From: Chlorella sorokiniana
Lineage: Eukaryota > Chlorophyta > Trebouxiophyceae > Chlorellales > Chlorellaceae
Direction of reading: 5' to 3'
Assembly (NCBI GenBank): GCA_025917655.1
Contig: CP084615.1
Coordinates: 1,612,001-1,676,000, forward strand
DNA length: 64,000 nucleotides
Within the stretch, counting starts at the first letter, position 1; every line of letters starts with the position of its first letter. This document shows positions 44,067-54,804 of the stretch, in pieces. The notes under the pieces are model-generated. The model searched no databases. It saw only the letters and a program-made list of their open reading frames with translations, and was not told the origin of the DNA. The position numbers and the translations under genes are program-made.

Positions 44067-47000
44067 ATGTGGGGTGCTGGGCACCAGTGGGGCGCTGGCC
44101 AACAGCAACCGGGCTACCCGGCACCCCCATCGCAACCCTACCCGCATCAATATCATCAGCAAAGTTACCAGCAACCGCCGTATCCTCAGCAACAGACCTA
44201 TCAGCAGCAGGCGCATGGCAGCCCCAGCAAGCTGGCTGGCATCAGCACGGGTTCGCTGGTGGACCACCGCTGCACCCATATCAGGCGCAGTACGCGCCGC
44301 CAATGCCCGCAGGGCAGCCAGCAGGGTGGCAGGCGGCGGCCGCAACAGCGCCTCCGCTGCCGCCAGCCGCGGCACCTCCAGCAACGTTGCAGGCGCCACA
44401 TGACTCCCAGGCACAGCCGCCGCTTCCAGAAGGCCCACCGCCTCCCTTGCCCATTGGCAATCCGCCTGCAACCTCGCCGCCGCTGCCGCCCGGCCCGCAG
44501 CCATCGCATGCAGCCCAGCAGCCGCCGCTGCCGCCAGGTCAGCCGCCGCAGCCGCACCCGTCGTGGCCGGGGCAGCAGCACCAGCAGCATCAGCAGCACA
44601 TGTACACGCCACCTTTCCAAGGGCCTCAGCCCATTCACCAGCAGCAGATGCAGCAGGGCGGCCCGCAGGGCTACCAGCAGCAAGCGTTTTCTCAGTATGC
44701 GCAGCCTCAGCAGCACATGCCGCCGCAGTATGCGCAGCCTCAGCAGCACATGCCGCCGCAGCATGCGCAGCCTCAGCAGCACGTGCCGCCGCAGTATGCG
44801 CAGCCTCAGCAGCACACGCTGCCACAACATGCGCAGCCTCAGCAGCCCCACTCTGCGAACGGCTTCGGCTGGTCGCACATCCCACCGCAGCAGCAGCAGC
44901 AGCAGCAGCAGCACCCGCCGCAGGCAGGGCCCCAGCAGCCGCCGCTGCAGCACCCAGGCTTGCGCCCGCCCCTGCACACCGTATCCGGTCCTGCTGCGGC
45001 CGCAGCACCCACCATGGCGCCAGGTGGAGCCCCCAGCAGCCGGCTGCTCGTGTGCCGACCGCGGCCCCGCCGCCAGTGCAGCCCACTGTGGACGCCCTGT
45101 CGCTGCTGCAGCCGGGGGCGGCGAGGAGCGGCGGCCCAAGCGCCTGGCGGTGCTGCTGCGGGGCCTGCCTGGCAGCGGCAAGAGCCGGGTGGCGCGGCTG
45201 ATGCGCGAGCGGGAGGTGGCTGCCGGGCGACCCCCCGCATCCTCTCCCTCGACGACTACTTCATGACGGTGAGGAGCGGCGTGTGCTGGGCAGGCAGCAC
45301 GGCACTCCCGACCAGCCAGCGACAGAACGCGGCCAGTGAGCGGCCGGGAACGGCTCACCGGCTGGGACTGGGTTCACGCCTGCGAGGCTTGAGCCTGTGC
45401 TGCCCGCGCTGCTGCAGGAGGAAGACGAAGATGATGAAGGGGGTGGCGAGGAGGGCGGCGGCGGCGGCGGCGCGCGTCGCGGGCGCAAGCGCAAGGGGGA
45501 GGAGGGGGGCTGGTGTACCGCCACGAGGCGGGCATGGAGGCGGCGTACCGCTGCTCCCTGCTCAAGGCCTTCCAGCGCACCGCCGCGGAGGGCCGCCATC
45601 GCTTCATCGTGGTGGACTCGCCCGCCATCAAGGTGGGTGGGGGAGGGGGGCATCTTGGAGGGGTTGTGGAGTCGGGCACAGGGCGGGGCCGGGCTGCAGC
45701 TGCCACAGGCAGCGCGGCTCTGCACAGGGATGCAGGCTGGGCTGGAGGGGCCGGGTTTTGGCTCGCCTTGCTCACGGGCCAGCTGTGCCGTTGCCTCTCC
45801 CCTCTCACGACTGGAGTTGCACTGTCCAGGTGGCTGACTTCAAGGACTTTTGGTCGGCGGGGCAGGCCGCCGGGTGTGAGGTGTACGTGGCGCAGCCGCC
45901 GGAAACAGACCCGCAGGCGCGCTGGGGCCCGCTGCGCCCTTATGCGTGCCTGCAGCAACTAAAGAGTTGCAGGCACCGTGTGGTTGCTGGCCACCGCAGC
46001 AGCGTGGTGCGATGGCCAGCAACCGGCAGCGCGGCCTTTGAGCTGCTGCAGCCTGCCCCCTCTGGATGCAGGTGTGCTTTGCACGCTGCGTGCACGGGCG
46101 GGGGCGCGACGAAATCCTTCGTCTGGCCGCCGAGTGGGAGCCCACGCCGCCGCTCTACACCCTGCTGCTGCTGGACGGGCTGCTGGGGCGGGCGGCGCCG
46201 CCGCCTCCGACATTGCTGAGGTGGAGATGGGGGAGGAAGGGGAGGAGGCGGGGGGGCTGCCAAGGGGCAGCCCACAGGCAGCGCGGAGGACGACCACGGT
46301 GCGGGCGTGGGTGAGGAAGGGTCACCCGCCGCCCGCTCTACGCCCGCCAGCCGCTGGGCAGCGCTGGATGACGGCAGCGAGGAGGGCGAGGCGCGGGGGC
46401 GGGCTCGGCACGTGCCAGGAAGAAGGCCCGCGGCAGCGGCGGCGATGGAGGGCTGGCTGTGGACGACTGGCGCGAGCTGCTGCCCAGCGGGAAGCAGCCG
46501 GTGGCGGCCCCGGCGGCACGCCCGCAGCATCCTCAGCAAGGGCAGCGGGGGCAGCGCGCAACGGAAGCGCGTGCGATGGCCGGACGAGGTGCGGCGCTGC
46601 TCCAGCCCGTCACTTGTCTTGCGATGCGCCCAACATTCTGCCGCCCCTGCCAACCCTGGCTGTGTGCCCTGCGCCGCCTGATCCCTTCCCTTGCATGTGC
46701 GCAGGAGGCAGCGGGCGCAGCGGCGACCAAGCAGCGGAGGAGGAGCCGGCCTTCCGCATTGGCGGCGCCGCCGCGGGCGCCCGCCAAGGCTGGCCTGGAG
46801 GTGGTGCATCTGCTGCACGGGCTGGGCCCCCGCGGAGCTCGAGGATGGCACCCCCGGGGTGGCGCCGCACCCGGGCAGCACACCGCAGAGAGGGCGGGGC
46901 GGCTTTGCCGCCGCTGCACGCGCCGAGCACCAGACTGAGGCGGACCTCTTCCGCCGCCTGCTTCTGAGCCGCACCGGCGGGGTGCCTGAGCGCGCTGTGC

Positions 47001-47137
47001 CTGCTGCGCTTGTGTCGGGGAGCTGCCGTGCACTCACTCCGCTGCTGCTCTGGTTTGGTGTGCCCGGGGCTGGGTCTGCCTGGCCTGGAACCGCTCCTGC
47101 TGTGCTGTGGCCGCGGGCAGATGGACCTCCCAGGTGA
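44067..47137 (+). CDS. YLPM1: YLPM1/ZAP3-like nuclear P-loop protein
   Basis: The animal counterpart is a nuclear RNA/phosphatase-associated protein with a kinase-like P-loop domain. The N-terminal 350 residues are Gln/Pro/Tyr-rich (start MWGAGHQWGAGQQQPG) and include a 33-bp tandem repeat. The P-loop domain follows: RLAVLLRGLPGSGKSRVARL (Walker A), RILSLDDYFMT, YRHEAGMEAAYRCSLLKAF, RFIVVDSPAIKV, DFKDFWSAGQAAGCEVYVA, FARCVHGRGRDEILRLA and SDIAEVEM. A basic KRVRWPDE motif comes near 46,570; the same order ends human YLPM1. The C-terminus (EADLFRRLLLSRTG) is less certain. Splits between frames occur near 44,230, 45,060, 45,130 and 45,220, too closely spaced for introns. TGTAA at 47369 fits the 3' end. 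Confidence 0.85.
44691..44858 (+). repeat. 33-bp tandem repeat, five copies, coding
   Basis: Five head-to-tail copies of an 11-residue unit (YAQPQQHMPPQ and variants such as HAQPQQHVPPQ) are visible inside the Gln/Pro-rich region of the YLPM1-like gene. The third base and a few second bases vary, and the last copy is degenerate. Confidence 0.9.
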
Positions 47138-47368
47138 GCCACACACCCGTGTGTTCTGCCTGTGCGGTGGTGGCGCGCTGGCAGCAGCAGCTGGCTGAGC
47201 TCGCTTGCCTGCCGTGAGCCCACTGGGTGGATGTGCTCCCTCCCTTTGCAGGAACACCCAGTGCCCTGCCTCCTCCCGCGCCACAGTCCCGACACTGCCA
47301 CGACATCATGGCCATTACTCTTCTCCTCACAGAGCACTGACAAGATCTTGCAGTTGTGAAAGTGAGAA

Positions 47369-47373
47369 TGTAA
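47369..47373 (+). terminator. Poly(A) signal TGTAA for the YLPM1-like gene
   Basis: The motif lies about 230 bp after the likely stop and is followed by AT-richer DNA. It is the usual green-algal poly(A) signal. Confidence 0.45.
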
Positions 47374-47525
47374 GAACAACGAAATGACCACTGAAAACAT
47401 CACTGCCATGTGGCAGTGGCGGGCACTAGGCGCCTCTCGCCCTCGCCTCCCTCGCTCCATCCTCAGCAAACCATTCTTGGACAGCCTGACTGGGTGCTTT
47501 TGCTGCAGCAAGTGTTGAAGCAGCC

Positions 47526-48328
47526 ATGAATGGAAGCCAGAAGCATCAAGGTGCCTCGCATTTGAACCTGTTCACGCTGCGGCCGAGAAGGTGCCTGGCT
47601 GGACTCGCCATGGGTCGGTGACGACTTGGCCCACCGATTTCGCACACTCAGCCATTCTACGCCCTTCCTTCTGCTGGTGCTGCCTCGCCCGAGGGCTGGG
47701 CGGCGAGGGTCCTTGTCCGAGGCCACAAAGCTTAAGTTGAAAGCCCGCCGCTCCGACACGCCTTTGGGCCCACAGGACGAATATATTGTGTCGTAATGTT
47801 GCAGTCAGACGCTCGCCTGATCGCCAGGGTGGGTTGTTTTCAGTTACCGCCCACCCCATCTCTGCCTGGCACGCTACTGAGCAACACCGCCCCTTTGAAC
47901 TCCTTCATACCGAGTGGCCGTTCCGTATTGCGCCGCAGTATTTTGGCAGCGTGAAGCAAGCCGCCAAGAAGGCAGCGGCGCAAACCGCCGCTCCAACAGC
48001 GGTCGCAGCCAACTGTGCTGCAGCGACTTCCACCCGCCCTGCAGCCAAGGCCATCATGGAGGCATCCAGTAGCACATCCAGGTAAGCGGACGCATCAGCT
48101 GGGCATCAAGGACTGGCCCCACCGTCCAGTGGCGCCCTGCCATCCCTCCCAAAGAAGCGTGCGGGCCAGCAGATATATGTTATCGCATCAAGGGAAACGC
48201 CATCACGTTCCGTACCCTTGTTTGGACTCCATGCTATCTGCAGATCGGCTGCAACCAGCTTCCAGATGCCTGCCGGACCCAAGGCTTCCAGTCCCCCAGG
48301 CCTCAGCTTTGCTGCGTCTGCCATGTGA
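47526..48328 (+). CDS. Tentative small spliced gene, unknown
   Basis: A low-confidence model of three exons: 47526-47550 (MNGSQKHQ), 47844-48084 and 48243-48328. Acceptors are TTTTCAG and CTGCAG and one donor is GTAAGC; the reading frame is kept across both joints. The product would be about 117 residues. Its middle reads PFELLHTEWPFRIAPQYFGS, then an Ala/Lys/Thr-rich stretch (VKQAAKKAAAQTAAPTAVAA), and it ends in an Ser/Ala/Pro-rich tail. I recognise no domain. The first donor (GTGCCT) is weak, so the start exon is doubtful. Confidence 0.3.
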
Positions 48329-48974
48329 CCAGCGCTGGGCTGTGACCGTCCCAGCCAAACCCGATGCCCAAGACTATGCATCAGCCTTTCCCGTCCTTGT
48401 GCGTCACTGCCGAGCGTTTCTGATCAACCCTTTTTATTCCATGCCCAGAACATGCCCTGAGCGCGAGAGACACCTGCATCCTTCTCCTGTGGCAGTTTTG
48501 ATGCTCCCGCCACAGCTCTTTAATTCTGCCAGCCCGTCAGCCCTGCTGCCACTCGTGAGCCACTGCCTTGCCGAGCCTGCTTTGAGCGCGCAAGTCTTCC
48601 AGATACCGCCAAACCCATTTCAACTATTCTTGCGCCACCATCTACGCACCCGCACAAACAAAGCTTGCTCCATGCCCCCTCTGTTGATGTGCACATCGTA
48701 AACTTGCGATGGACAGTGCAACCCAGGAAGGTGCCTGTAAGTTCGAGAGGGCTGTAGCTGTCTTTCACACATTCTGTACCGGGACGGATTGCACGAGATG
48801 GTGCAGCTGGGGGCTGGCACAGACATGCCTCAAGGAGGAAGTCTCCTGGTCTTCCCCCTCCACCACGCACTGCCTCATGCCGCTAAACTTAGCCAGACGC
48901 TGGGTTTGCGAGCTTGCAAGGACTTTGGCAAGGACCGTGCCTCCACAAGGCCCCACATTGCCTGACGCACAGTG
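48329..48974. other. Low-GC intergenic stretch, no gene recognised
   Basis: The stretch is visibly richer in A/T than the surrounding exons. It includes the 3' flank of the alcohol dehydrogenase gene. Open frames here lack ATG starts, splice context or recognisable motifs. Confidence 0.45.
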
Positions 48975-51900
48975 TCACCAACTGCTGCTGCCGGCGCCGG
49001 ACGCCATGCCCGGCTTCAGCAGCACCTTGATGCACCCGTCCGTTTTGTCGTTGAACTCACAGTACCAGCGGGGAGCCTCCTCCAGGGGCACCGTGTGCGT
49101 GACCACAATGGATGGATCCAGGCGCCCATCCTGCGCACGTGGCACAGCGGGGGCTCGTGTGCTGCAGGATGCGATGCAGGATGGGTTGGCGACCCCATGC
49201 ACCGCTGGCCACCGCGGCAGCCTTCTGAAGCCCGCAAGCGCATGCGACAGCCCACCTGAACCATGCGAAGCAGCGCCTCCCAGTACTTTTGCATGGGGCA
49301 CAGCCCGCTGCGCAGCGTCAGCCCCTTCTGCATGATGCCGCCCACGTTGACGGCATTGGCGTAGCCCGCCCAGTCGCCAATCATGGCGATGCGCCCCACC
49401 TGGAGCCGGGGCCAGCAGTGGCGGGGCTCCCTTGGAGCGCCCACAGCCATGTAGTGCATGGCCGGCAGAACCAAGGAAGGGAAGGAAGGAAGGAGAGGAA
49501 GGAGAGTTGCCCGTGGCCCCAGGTGTCAGCTGGCGCTGTGCTTTCGGGCTGAAGGAGCCCAGCCTCTGCATGGTAGCGCCCCAGGTGGGCCCCCTTCAAG
49601 CGGTGTCGCGAGCGGCTGCGTGCCCCAGCCCACCTTGCGCACCCCCTCGATCATCTCGTTGATAACCTCGGAGCTGTCGGTCTCCACAGGTTGAGCGCCA
49701 TGCTGGCCTGCACGGGGCGCGAGTGAGGGTTGGGTTGGTAACAAGATGTGCAGGGTGCTCTCCAGCTGGAGGCATGTGAAGCACATGGGCCCCGCCTGAC
49801 CCCTCAGCATGCGTGCCCAGCACGCCACCCCCAGCCAACACGCGGGGGGCCCTGCCTTGCGCAACCACGACTCGGCGTAGTGAAAGCCCACGGCTTCGAT
49901 GCATACGTCGGGGCCCATGCCGGGCGGGAAGCGCTGCTTCAGCGCATGCACAGCCTTGGCCTCTGGCAGGGCGGCGGGAGCGGGCGAGGCGGCCACGATG
50001 CGGTGCAGGCACCTGTCGCCCACAATGCAGGCCGCTGCGGCAGGTCAAAGAAGAGCAGCTCACCGGCCCCTGTGCCCCACCGAGGCGTTTATGACGTCCA
50101 GCCCCGGCACCCTGGCAGCTGCATAGTCCAGCCTGCCCTGCTGCCTGTCAATGACGATGATGCGCTCCGCGCCCGCGCCTTGCAGCAGTGCGCCACCAGA
50201 ATGCCCACTGCAGCGAGGCAGCCAGGCGGGCAGCTTGTCACACGGCGGCACGCACAGCAGGAGGCTGCGCTGCTGCGGGGCATCGCGCACCCCCTGCCAG
50301 AGCCTCACCCGGGCCTGCGCCCCAAATCGCCACCGCGTCGCCGGGCCCCACCTCCCCCAGCTCGCAGCCGTACCAGGCGGTGGCCAGGATGTCACCCAGG
50401 AACACAGCCTGGTCGGGGTGGGCGGGGAGCGGGGCTGTCAGGTGCGCCACGTGCCATGGGCCCCCCTTCTACTGATGAAGAAAGCAGCATGCTGCATGCA
50501 CCCGCTGGCCAAGCACAGGTTCTTGCCTTCTCATCTGGGAGGTCGGCGGGCACCTTGAGGCAGGCGTAGTCGGCTGCGGGGCGGGAGGGCGCCAGCTGGG
50601 CGGTCGGTCAGCAGCCCTGCGTGGCTGCACCGCGAGCAACAGCGGGCGACCAGAGCAGCACCTGGCTGGGCGTTGAGGTGGGGGGGGGGGGTGTGGGGGG
50701 GAGGGGGACATTTTGAGCCACCACACCTTTGGGGACACGCAGGAGCTCGGCCTGGCCGCCCTGGTAGCCGCCCGTCAGGTGGCTGTAGCCAAACAGGCCG
50801 GAGCTGTGGTCGCCAAACAGCAGGTTCTGCTCCAGGCCTGCGGGTGCAGGGGCGCGGGAAGGTGCAACAAGCAGGGGGCCCGCTGGATCTCAGCCATGCA
50901 TGGCTGGAGGCTCACCTGGGTTGGTGTGGGGGCAGTAGATGTTGAGCTTCTGCGGGCAGGTGCAGGGGAGGCTCCCACCCAGCGGGGTTGGGAGGCAACA
51001 ATTTGCGCAGGCGGCGACGGGCTTGAAGCCTTTCTCATCATAGCCCCTCCCCCGGCTCAAAACATGCACAACCTAGTGCACATGTGCACACACCAACAGC
51101 AGTCTCGCCGGGCGCCCACGCACCTGCTTGCAGTAGAAGCATTCGCCGCTGCAGCCAACACAGGTAGAATGGGCGTGATTTGCTGCCCATCGCCGCTTGC
51201 TGCTGCCATGACCCCAGCCACAACCGCGGCAGCTCACCAGGAGATGTTGCTGCACACCACCACGCGGTCACCCGGCTTCAGAGTCCCCACCTCGGGGCCC
51301 ACCTCCTCCACTGCAGGGCATAGAACCTTGGCCAAGTCACTTGCAACGCGGCGGGTGAGGCAGGGCGGCAAAGCTGGGGTGATGCAGGACTGGAGATACA
51401 AAGACATGCACAGAGCATTCCACACCACACCCGTGCGCGCACCCCGCCGCCTCACCCACGCCCATCATCTCGTGGCCCAGCACATCGCCGCGCTTCATGC
51501 CCGGCAGCTGCCCGAGGTAGAGGTGCAGGTCTGCAGGCAGCAGGAGCCCCCTGGCTCTCAGGGCTGGTGGCATCAAGCTCCACAGCCGCCATGTCGCCCC
51601 GCACCTGAGCCGCAGATTGTGGCGGTCGTGATGCGCACCAGCGCATCCCCAGGGTCCGTCAGCACCGGCTGCGGGACATCCCCCACCCGCACATCCTTTG
51701 CTCCATACCACTGCGCACAGCCCAGGACAGCAGGCCTGCCGGTTGCCGGGCAGGCGCAGGAGGGAGGCTGCAGAGGTGCGGGCACGCCTGGGCCCTGCCC
51801 GGCAGCTGGCAGGGTGTGCGCCCGGAGGCGTCCACGCCGTGGCGCGACTCTCCTGGGCCCATCCACTGCCTGCGTGAGGCAGCTGGCTGCCCCTGAAGCC

Positions 51901-52016
51901 GCTGCGTGGCCCACCTGCACGGCCCTCATCGTCTTGTGCGGGTGCACCTTGGACTCGATAGTGACCACGCCGGCCTCGTGCTTGCGCGGCACAGCAGCTC
52001 CTACCAGGCTTGTCAT
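48975..52016 (-). CDS. Zinc-dependent alcohol dehydrogenase (medium-chain, COG1063 type)
   Basis: NAD(P)-dependent oxidoreductase of the MDR superfamily. The start MTSLVGAAVPRKHEAG (52016) leads to WYGAKDVRVGDVPQPVL. Metal-site pieces follow: ITTATICGSDLHLYLG (catalytic Cys), DVLGHEMMGV (His-Glu), VVVCSNISWGECFYCKQ (structural-zinc Cys loop) and LLFGDHSSGLFGYSHL. ADYACLKVPADLPDEKAVFL is followed by ILATAWYGCELGEVGPGDAV and AIWGAGP of the Rossmann fold. RIIVIDRQQGRL, GPDVCIEAVGFH and RIAMIGDWAGYANAVNVGG come next, with the C-terminus FNDKTDGCIKVLLKPG. The motif set is closest to the glutathione-independent formaldehyde dehydrogenase-like group, but the substrate is not predictable. About ten exons, with long introns for this genome. 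Confidence 0.88.
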
Positions 52017-52553
52017 GCTGCCCTGTTGAAGGTAAGGTGGCGAGGTCGATGAGACGGATGCCTTAGGCTGCAGGCAGGCCTGGCCTGGTGGCCGAGGCAG
52101 TACTTTCGGAGCCCTGGGTGCTTTACAAGTTTGCAGGGCCAGCAGCAGGGGCTCATGGCAGAAGAAGGAAGAGAATTTCACTGGCAAGGAGCATCGGCAG
52201 ATGAGCAGGCTGTTTGCAAGCCGGGAGCACACACACGTAAGCACGGACGCCGACAGCATCAGAAAATCTAGCAGGGCGCCGGCGACCAAGCCTGCCAATG
52301 GCAGGCTCGGCAGCGGTGCGTGACAGAGGCGCAAGGAGTGTGAGAGCAAACGCAAGCGTGCGCGCGCCGCCAGCAAAGCGCAAACTGAAAGTGCGGTCCA
52401 CGGGCGGCAGGGGTGGGCCCGCCAGAGGAGCGCAGCGCAGGTGCATCTGTTAAAAGTAGCTCAGAGGGGGCCTGCAGAAGGCTGGACAGCGAGCAAATGC
52501 TGCTGCGAGCATCAGGGCACGGCCTGAGGATGACGCCACGGCGGCCTGGCAGC
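52017..52553. other. Intergenic between alcohol dehydrogenase and EamA transporter genes
   Basis: This holds the promoter of the dehydrogenase gene and the 3' UTR of the transporter gene; TTACA occurs near 52,122. No coding motif was seen. Confidence 0.5.
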
Positions 52554-54476
52554 CTAGTTCTTGCCGGGCCCCTCGTGCTTGCCCTCCTTCTCGTGCTCCA
52601 CCCCCAGCAGCTGCGCGCAGAGGCAGGAGGCGACGATGAGGGCGGCGCCCACCCAGCCCGAGGCGCCCCAGCGCTCCCCAGGATGACGTAGGCCAGGGAG
52701 GCGCCAAACACGGGCTCCAGGGTGTAGATGATGGCGGCCTCGGTGGAGCTCACGTCCTGCGGCGGCAGGATGAGGGGGAGGGGGGCAGGATGAGGGGGGG
52801 CATAAGTGGCACCGCTGGGCACGACGGGGCGCACCAGCTGCTGCAAGGGCGCACATAGAGCGGAGCACCCACGCCCTGGGACCCCCACGCCCCGGCAGCG
52901 GGCAGCGCGGGCACCTGCAGCGCCACTATTTCCGCCACCAGGCCGCCGTTGGTGACGCCGCAGCCCATGTAGATGATGCCGGCCCAGGGCAGCTGCTGCG
53001 CCGCCAGCAGGCGCCCGCCTCCCGGGGTTGGCCAGCAGGTGCAGCGTGGCCTGGGGTGCGCCGCCGCTGTGGAGGCCAGGCTGATGGCGGCAATCATCAG
53101 CACCGACACCGACAGCATGGGCATGGCGGCCCGCGCGCTCAGCTGCTTGCTCCAGTACTCGGCCCGGTATATCTGCGGCAGCAGGCGTGGGTGATGCAGG
53201 GCGCAGTCGAGGCTGGCCTGGCTGGCCCAGGCCTGGCAGGCAGCAGCCCAACAGGATGCGACCCTTGCTTGCAGCGTGGAGGGGGTGGGCCGCGCCCGGC
53301 GCAGCACGGCCCCGGCTGGTGCTGCAGGCTGCCTGGCAGCCCCGCGCCGTCCCTGCCGCGCCCCAGGCAGGCCCCCCACCTGGGCCCCGAACAGCACGGC
53401 GGACATGAAGGACCAGAAGTCGCCCCAGGAGGCGGGCGCGCCGCTGTCCTCCAGCAGGGAGATGCCCACCAGCGCCGCCGCCACCGCGCCCCACGTGCTG
53501 CGCTTGAGCCGGGCGGTGCCAAACAGGCCCGCCATCAGCGGCACCACCACCACGGTGAAGCCCGACAGGAAGGCGCCGCGGGAGGCGTCCGCCGTCAGCA
53601 TGCCGATGGACTGGGTGAGGTAGCCTGCATGGGGCGGCGGCAGCCGCGGGCCGCCAACAGATGGAGGTCGAGGCGGGGAGCAAGCACCCGCAGGCGGCGC
53701 TGGCGATCAGGAGCCTAGTGCAGGGCCGACCGTGGATTGGTGCTCAAGGCAGGCTGGGCACAAGCCGTGAGGGCAGCATCGGCAGCGAGCACCCGCGCAC
53801 CTCCAGCCGCCCACACGCCAATCTCCACCCCCGCCTTCACCACCCGCTCGTCCCTCAGCGCCCTGCGCATGAAGGGGCTGAACACCGCGGCGGCCACCAG
53901 GAAGCGCAGGGAGGAGAAGACGAAGGGGTCGAGGCCCTCCTGCGACTCCTTCAGCACCACAAACGCCGACGCGCAGGCCAGGCAGACCTGCGGGTGAAGG
54001 TGGCAGGCAGGTTGGGAGGCAGCGCGGGCACGGCGGCGGGCACGTCATCAACAAGGGAGGCGGCCGTGGCTGGGACGAAGCACTTTGCATCTGGCTCCAG
54101 TAGCTCTGGACTCATGCTTGCTTGAGCTGCACACAGGTGGCCCCTCAACTAGGGCGGCACCGCAGTGGCAGCGCCGGGCGGTAGCAGCGTCGTGGGGGCA
54201 GCACAGCTGGTCTGCGACCCATGACGCAGCTCGTGCGGCCTTCACACTCACCATGTTGAGCAGGATGAGGCCTCTGAGCCGCGGGGAGACCGCCAGCGGC
54301 ACCATAACGCGCCAGGGAAATTGCTGCTGGTGCTTGAGTCGGTGCCCCGAGGCGTGCGGGGTTGCCTTCTCCAGCCCGCCATTCTCCCCAGCGCTCTTCA
54401 GCTCTATGATGCGAACTAACGCACCCACCTCCGGGTCCCCTGCCGGGTCGCTGTGCAGCCTGTGTTTGGTTGCCAT
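52554..54476 (-). CDS. EamA-family (drug/metabolite transporter superfamily) membrane protein
   Basis: Predicted ten-helix transporter with two EamA halves. The start MATKHRLHSDPAGDPEVG gives a soluble N-terminal tail. The first half has CLACASAFVVLKESQEGLDP, FVFSSLRFLVAAAVFSPFMR, SRGAFLSGFTVVVVPLMAGL and WGAVAAALVGISLLED. The second half has PMLSVSVLMIAAISLAST, LPWAGIIYMGCGVTNGG, STEAAIIYTLEPVFGASLAY and WVGAALIVASCLCAQLLGVE. The C-terminus is Lys/Glu-rich. The motifs 'SSLRF' and 'IIYTLEPVFGA' are typical of EamA proteins, which in plants and algae carry nucleotide sugars, amino acids or phosphometabolites. The substrate and membrane are unknown. About six short-intron exons. Confidence 0.88.
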
Positions 54477-54804
54477 CCGCTCTTGGGCGCTTCAACGGAG
54501 GGTCGATATCATGACCGAAGCTCAAAATGCCCGCCAGACGGCCGCAGAGGGGCCCAGCCAAGCGGAGATTGCAGGTCCTTGCAACAACTGGTAAAGGTTC
54601 GTGCTCAGTGCGTGCCCGTCGCCCTTCGGGCCAATCACTGATGGGAGATAGGAGGCAGCCTGGAGTCGGGGGCCCTGTTGAGATCAGCCGATCAAACCGT
54701 TTAGCTGTGTACTGGGGTTGTACCTGCATCCCAAACTCGTGTGCGAGTCCCTGACTTTGGGGCAAGCGGAACAAACGACCTGTCCTGCAAACAATCGATC
54801 TATA
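54477..54804. other. Intergenic, promoter of the EamA transporter gene
   Basis: About 330 bp of mixed GC between two minus-strand genes. It should include the transporter promoter and the lipase gene 3' end. No RNA or coding motif was recognised. Confidence 0.4.

Noticed and set aside
44201-45358. Minus-strand Leu/Arg-rich open frame opposite the Gln/Pro-rich YLPM1 region
   Set aside because: The complement of CAG/CCG repeats gives CTG/CGG, hence Leu/Arg runs; this is an artefact of the repeat.
45940-47511. Minus-strand open frame of over 500 codons opposite the YLPM1-like gene
   Set aside because: It is antisense to conserved P-loop domain exons and is Pro/Ser/Arg-rich without domains.
48015-48701. 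Open frame of about 228 codons at 48.0-48.7 kb as a gene
   Set aside because: It lacks an ATG near its start in good context, has no motif and conflicts with the spliced small-gene model.
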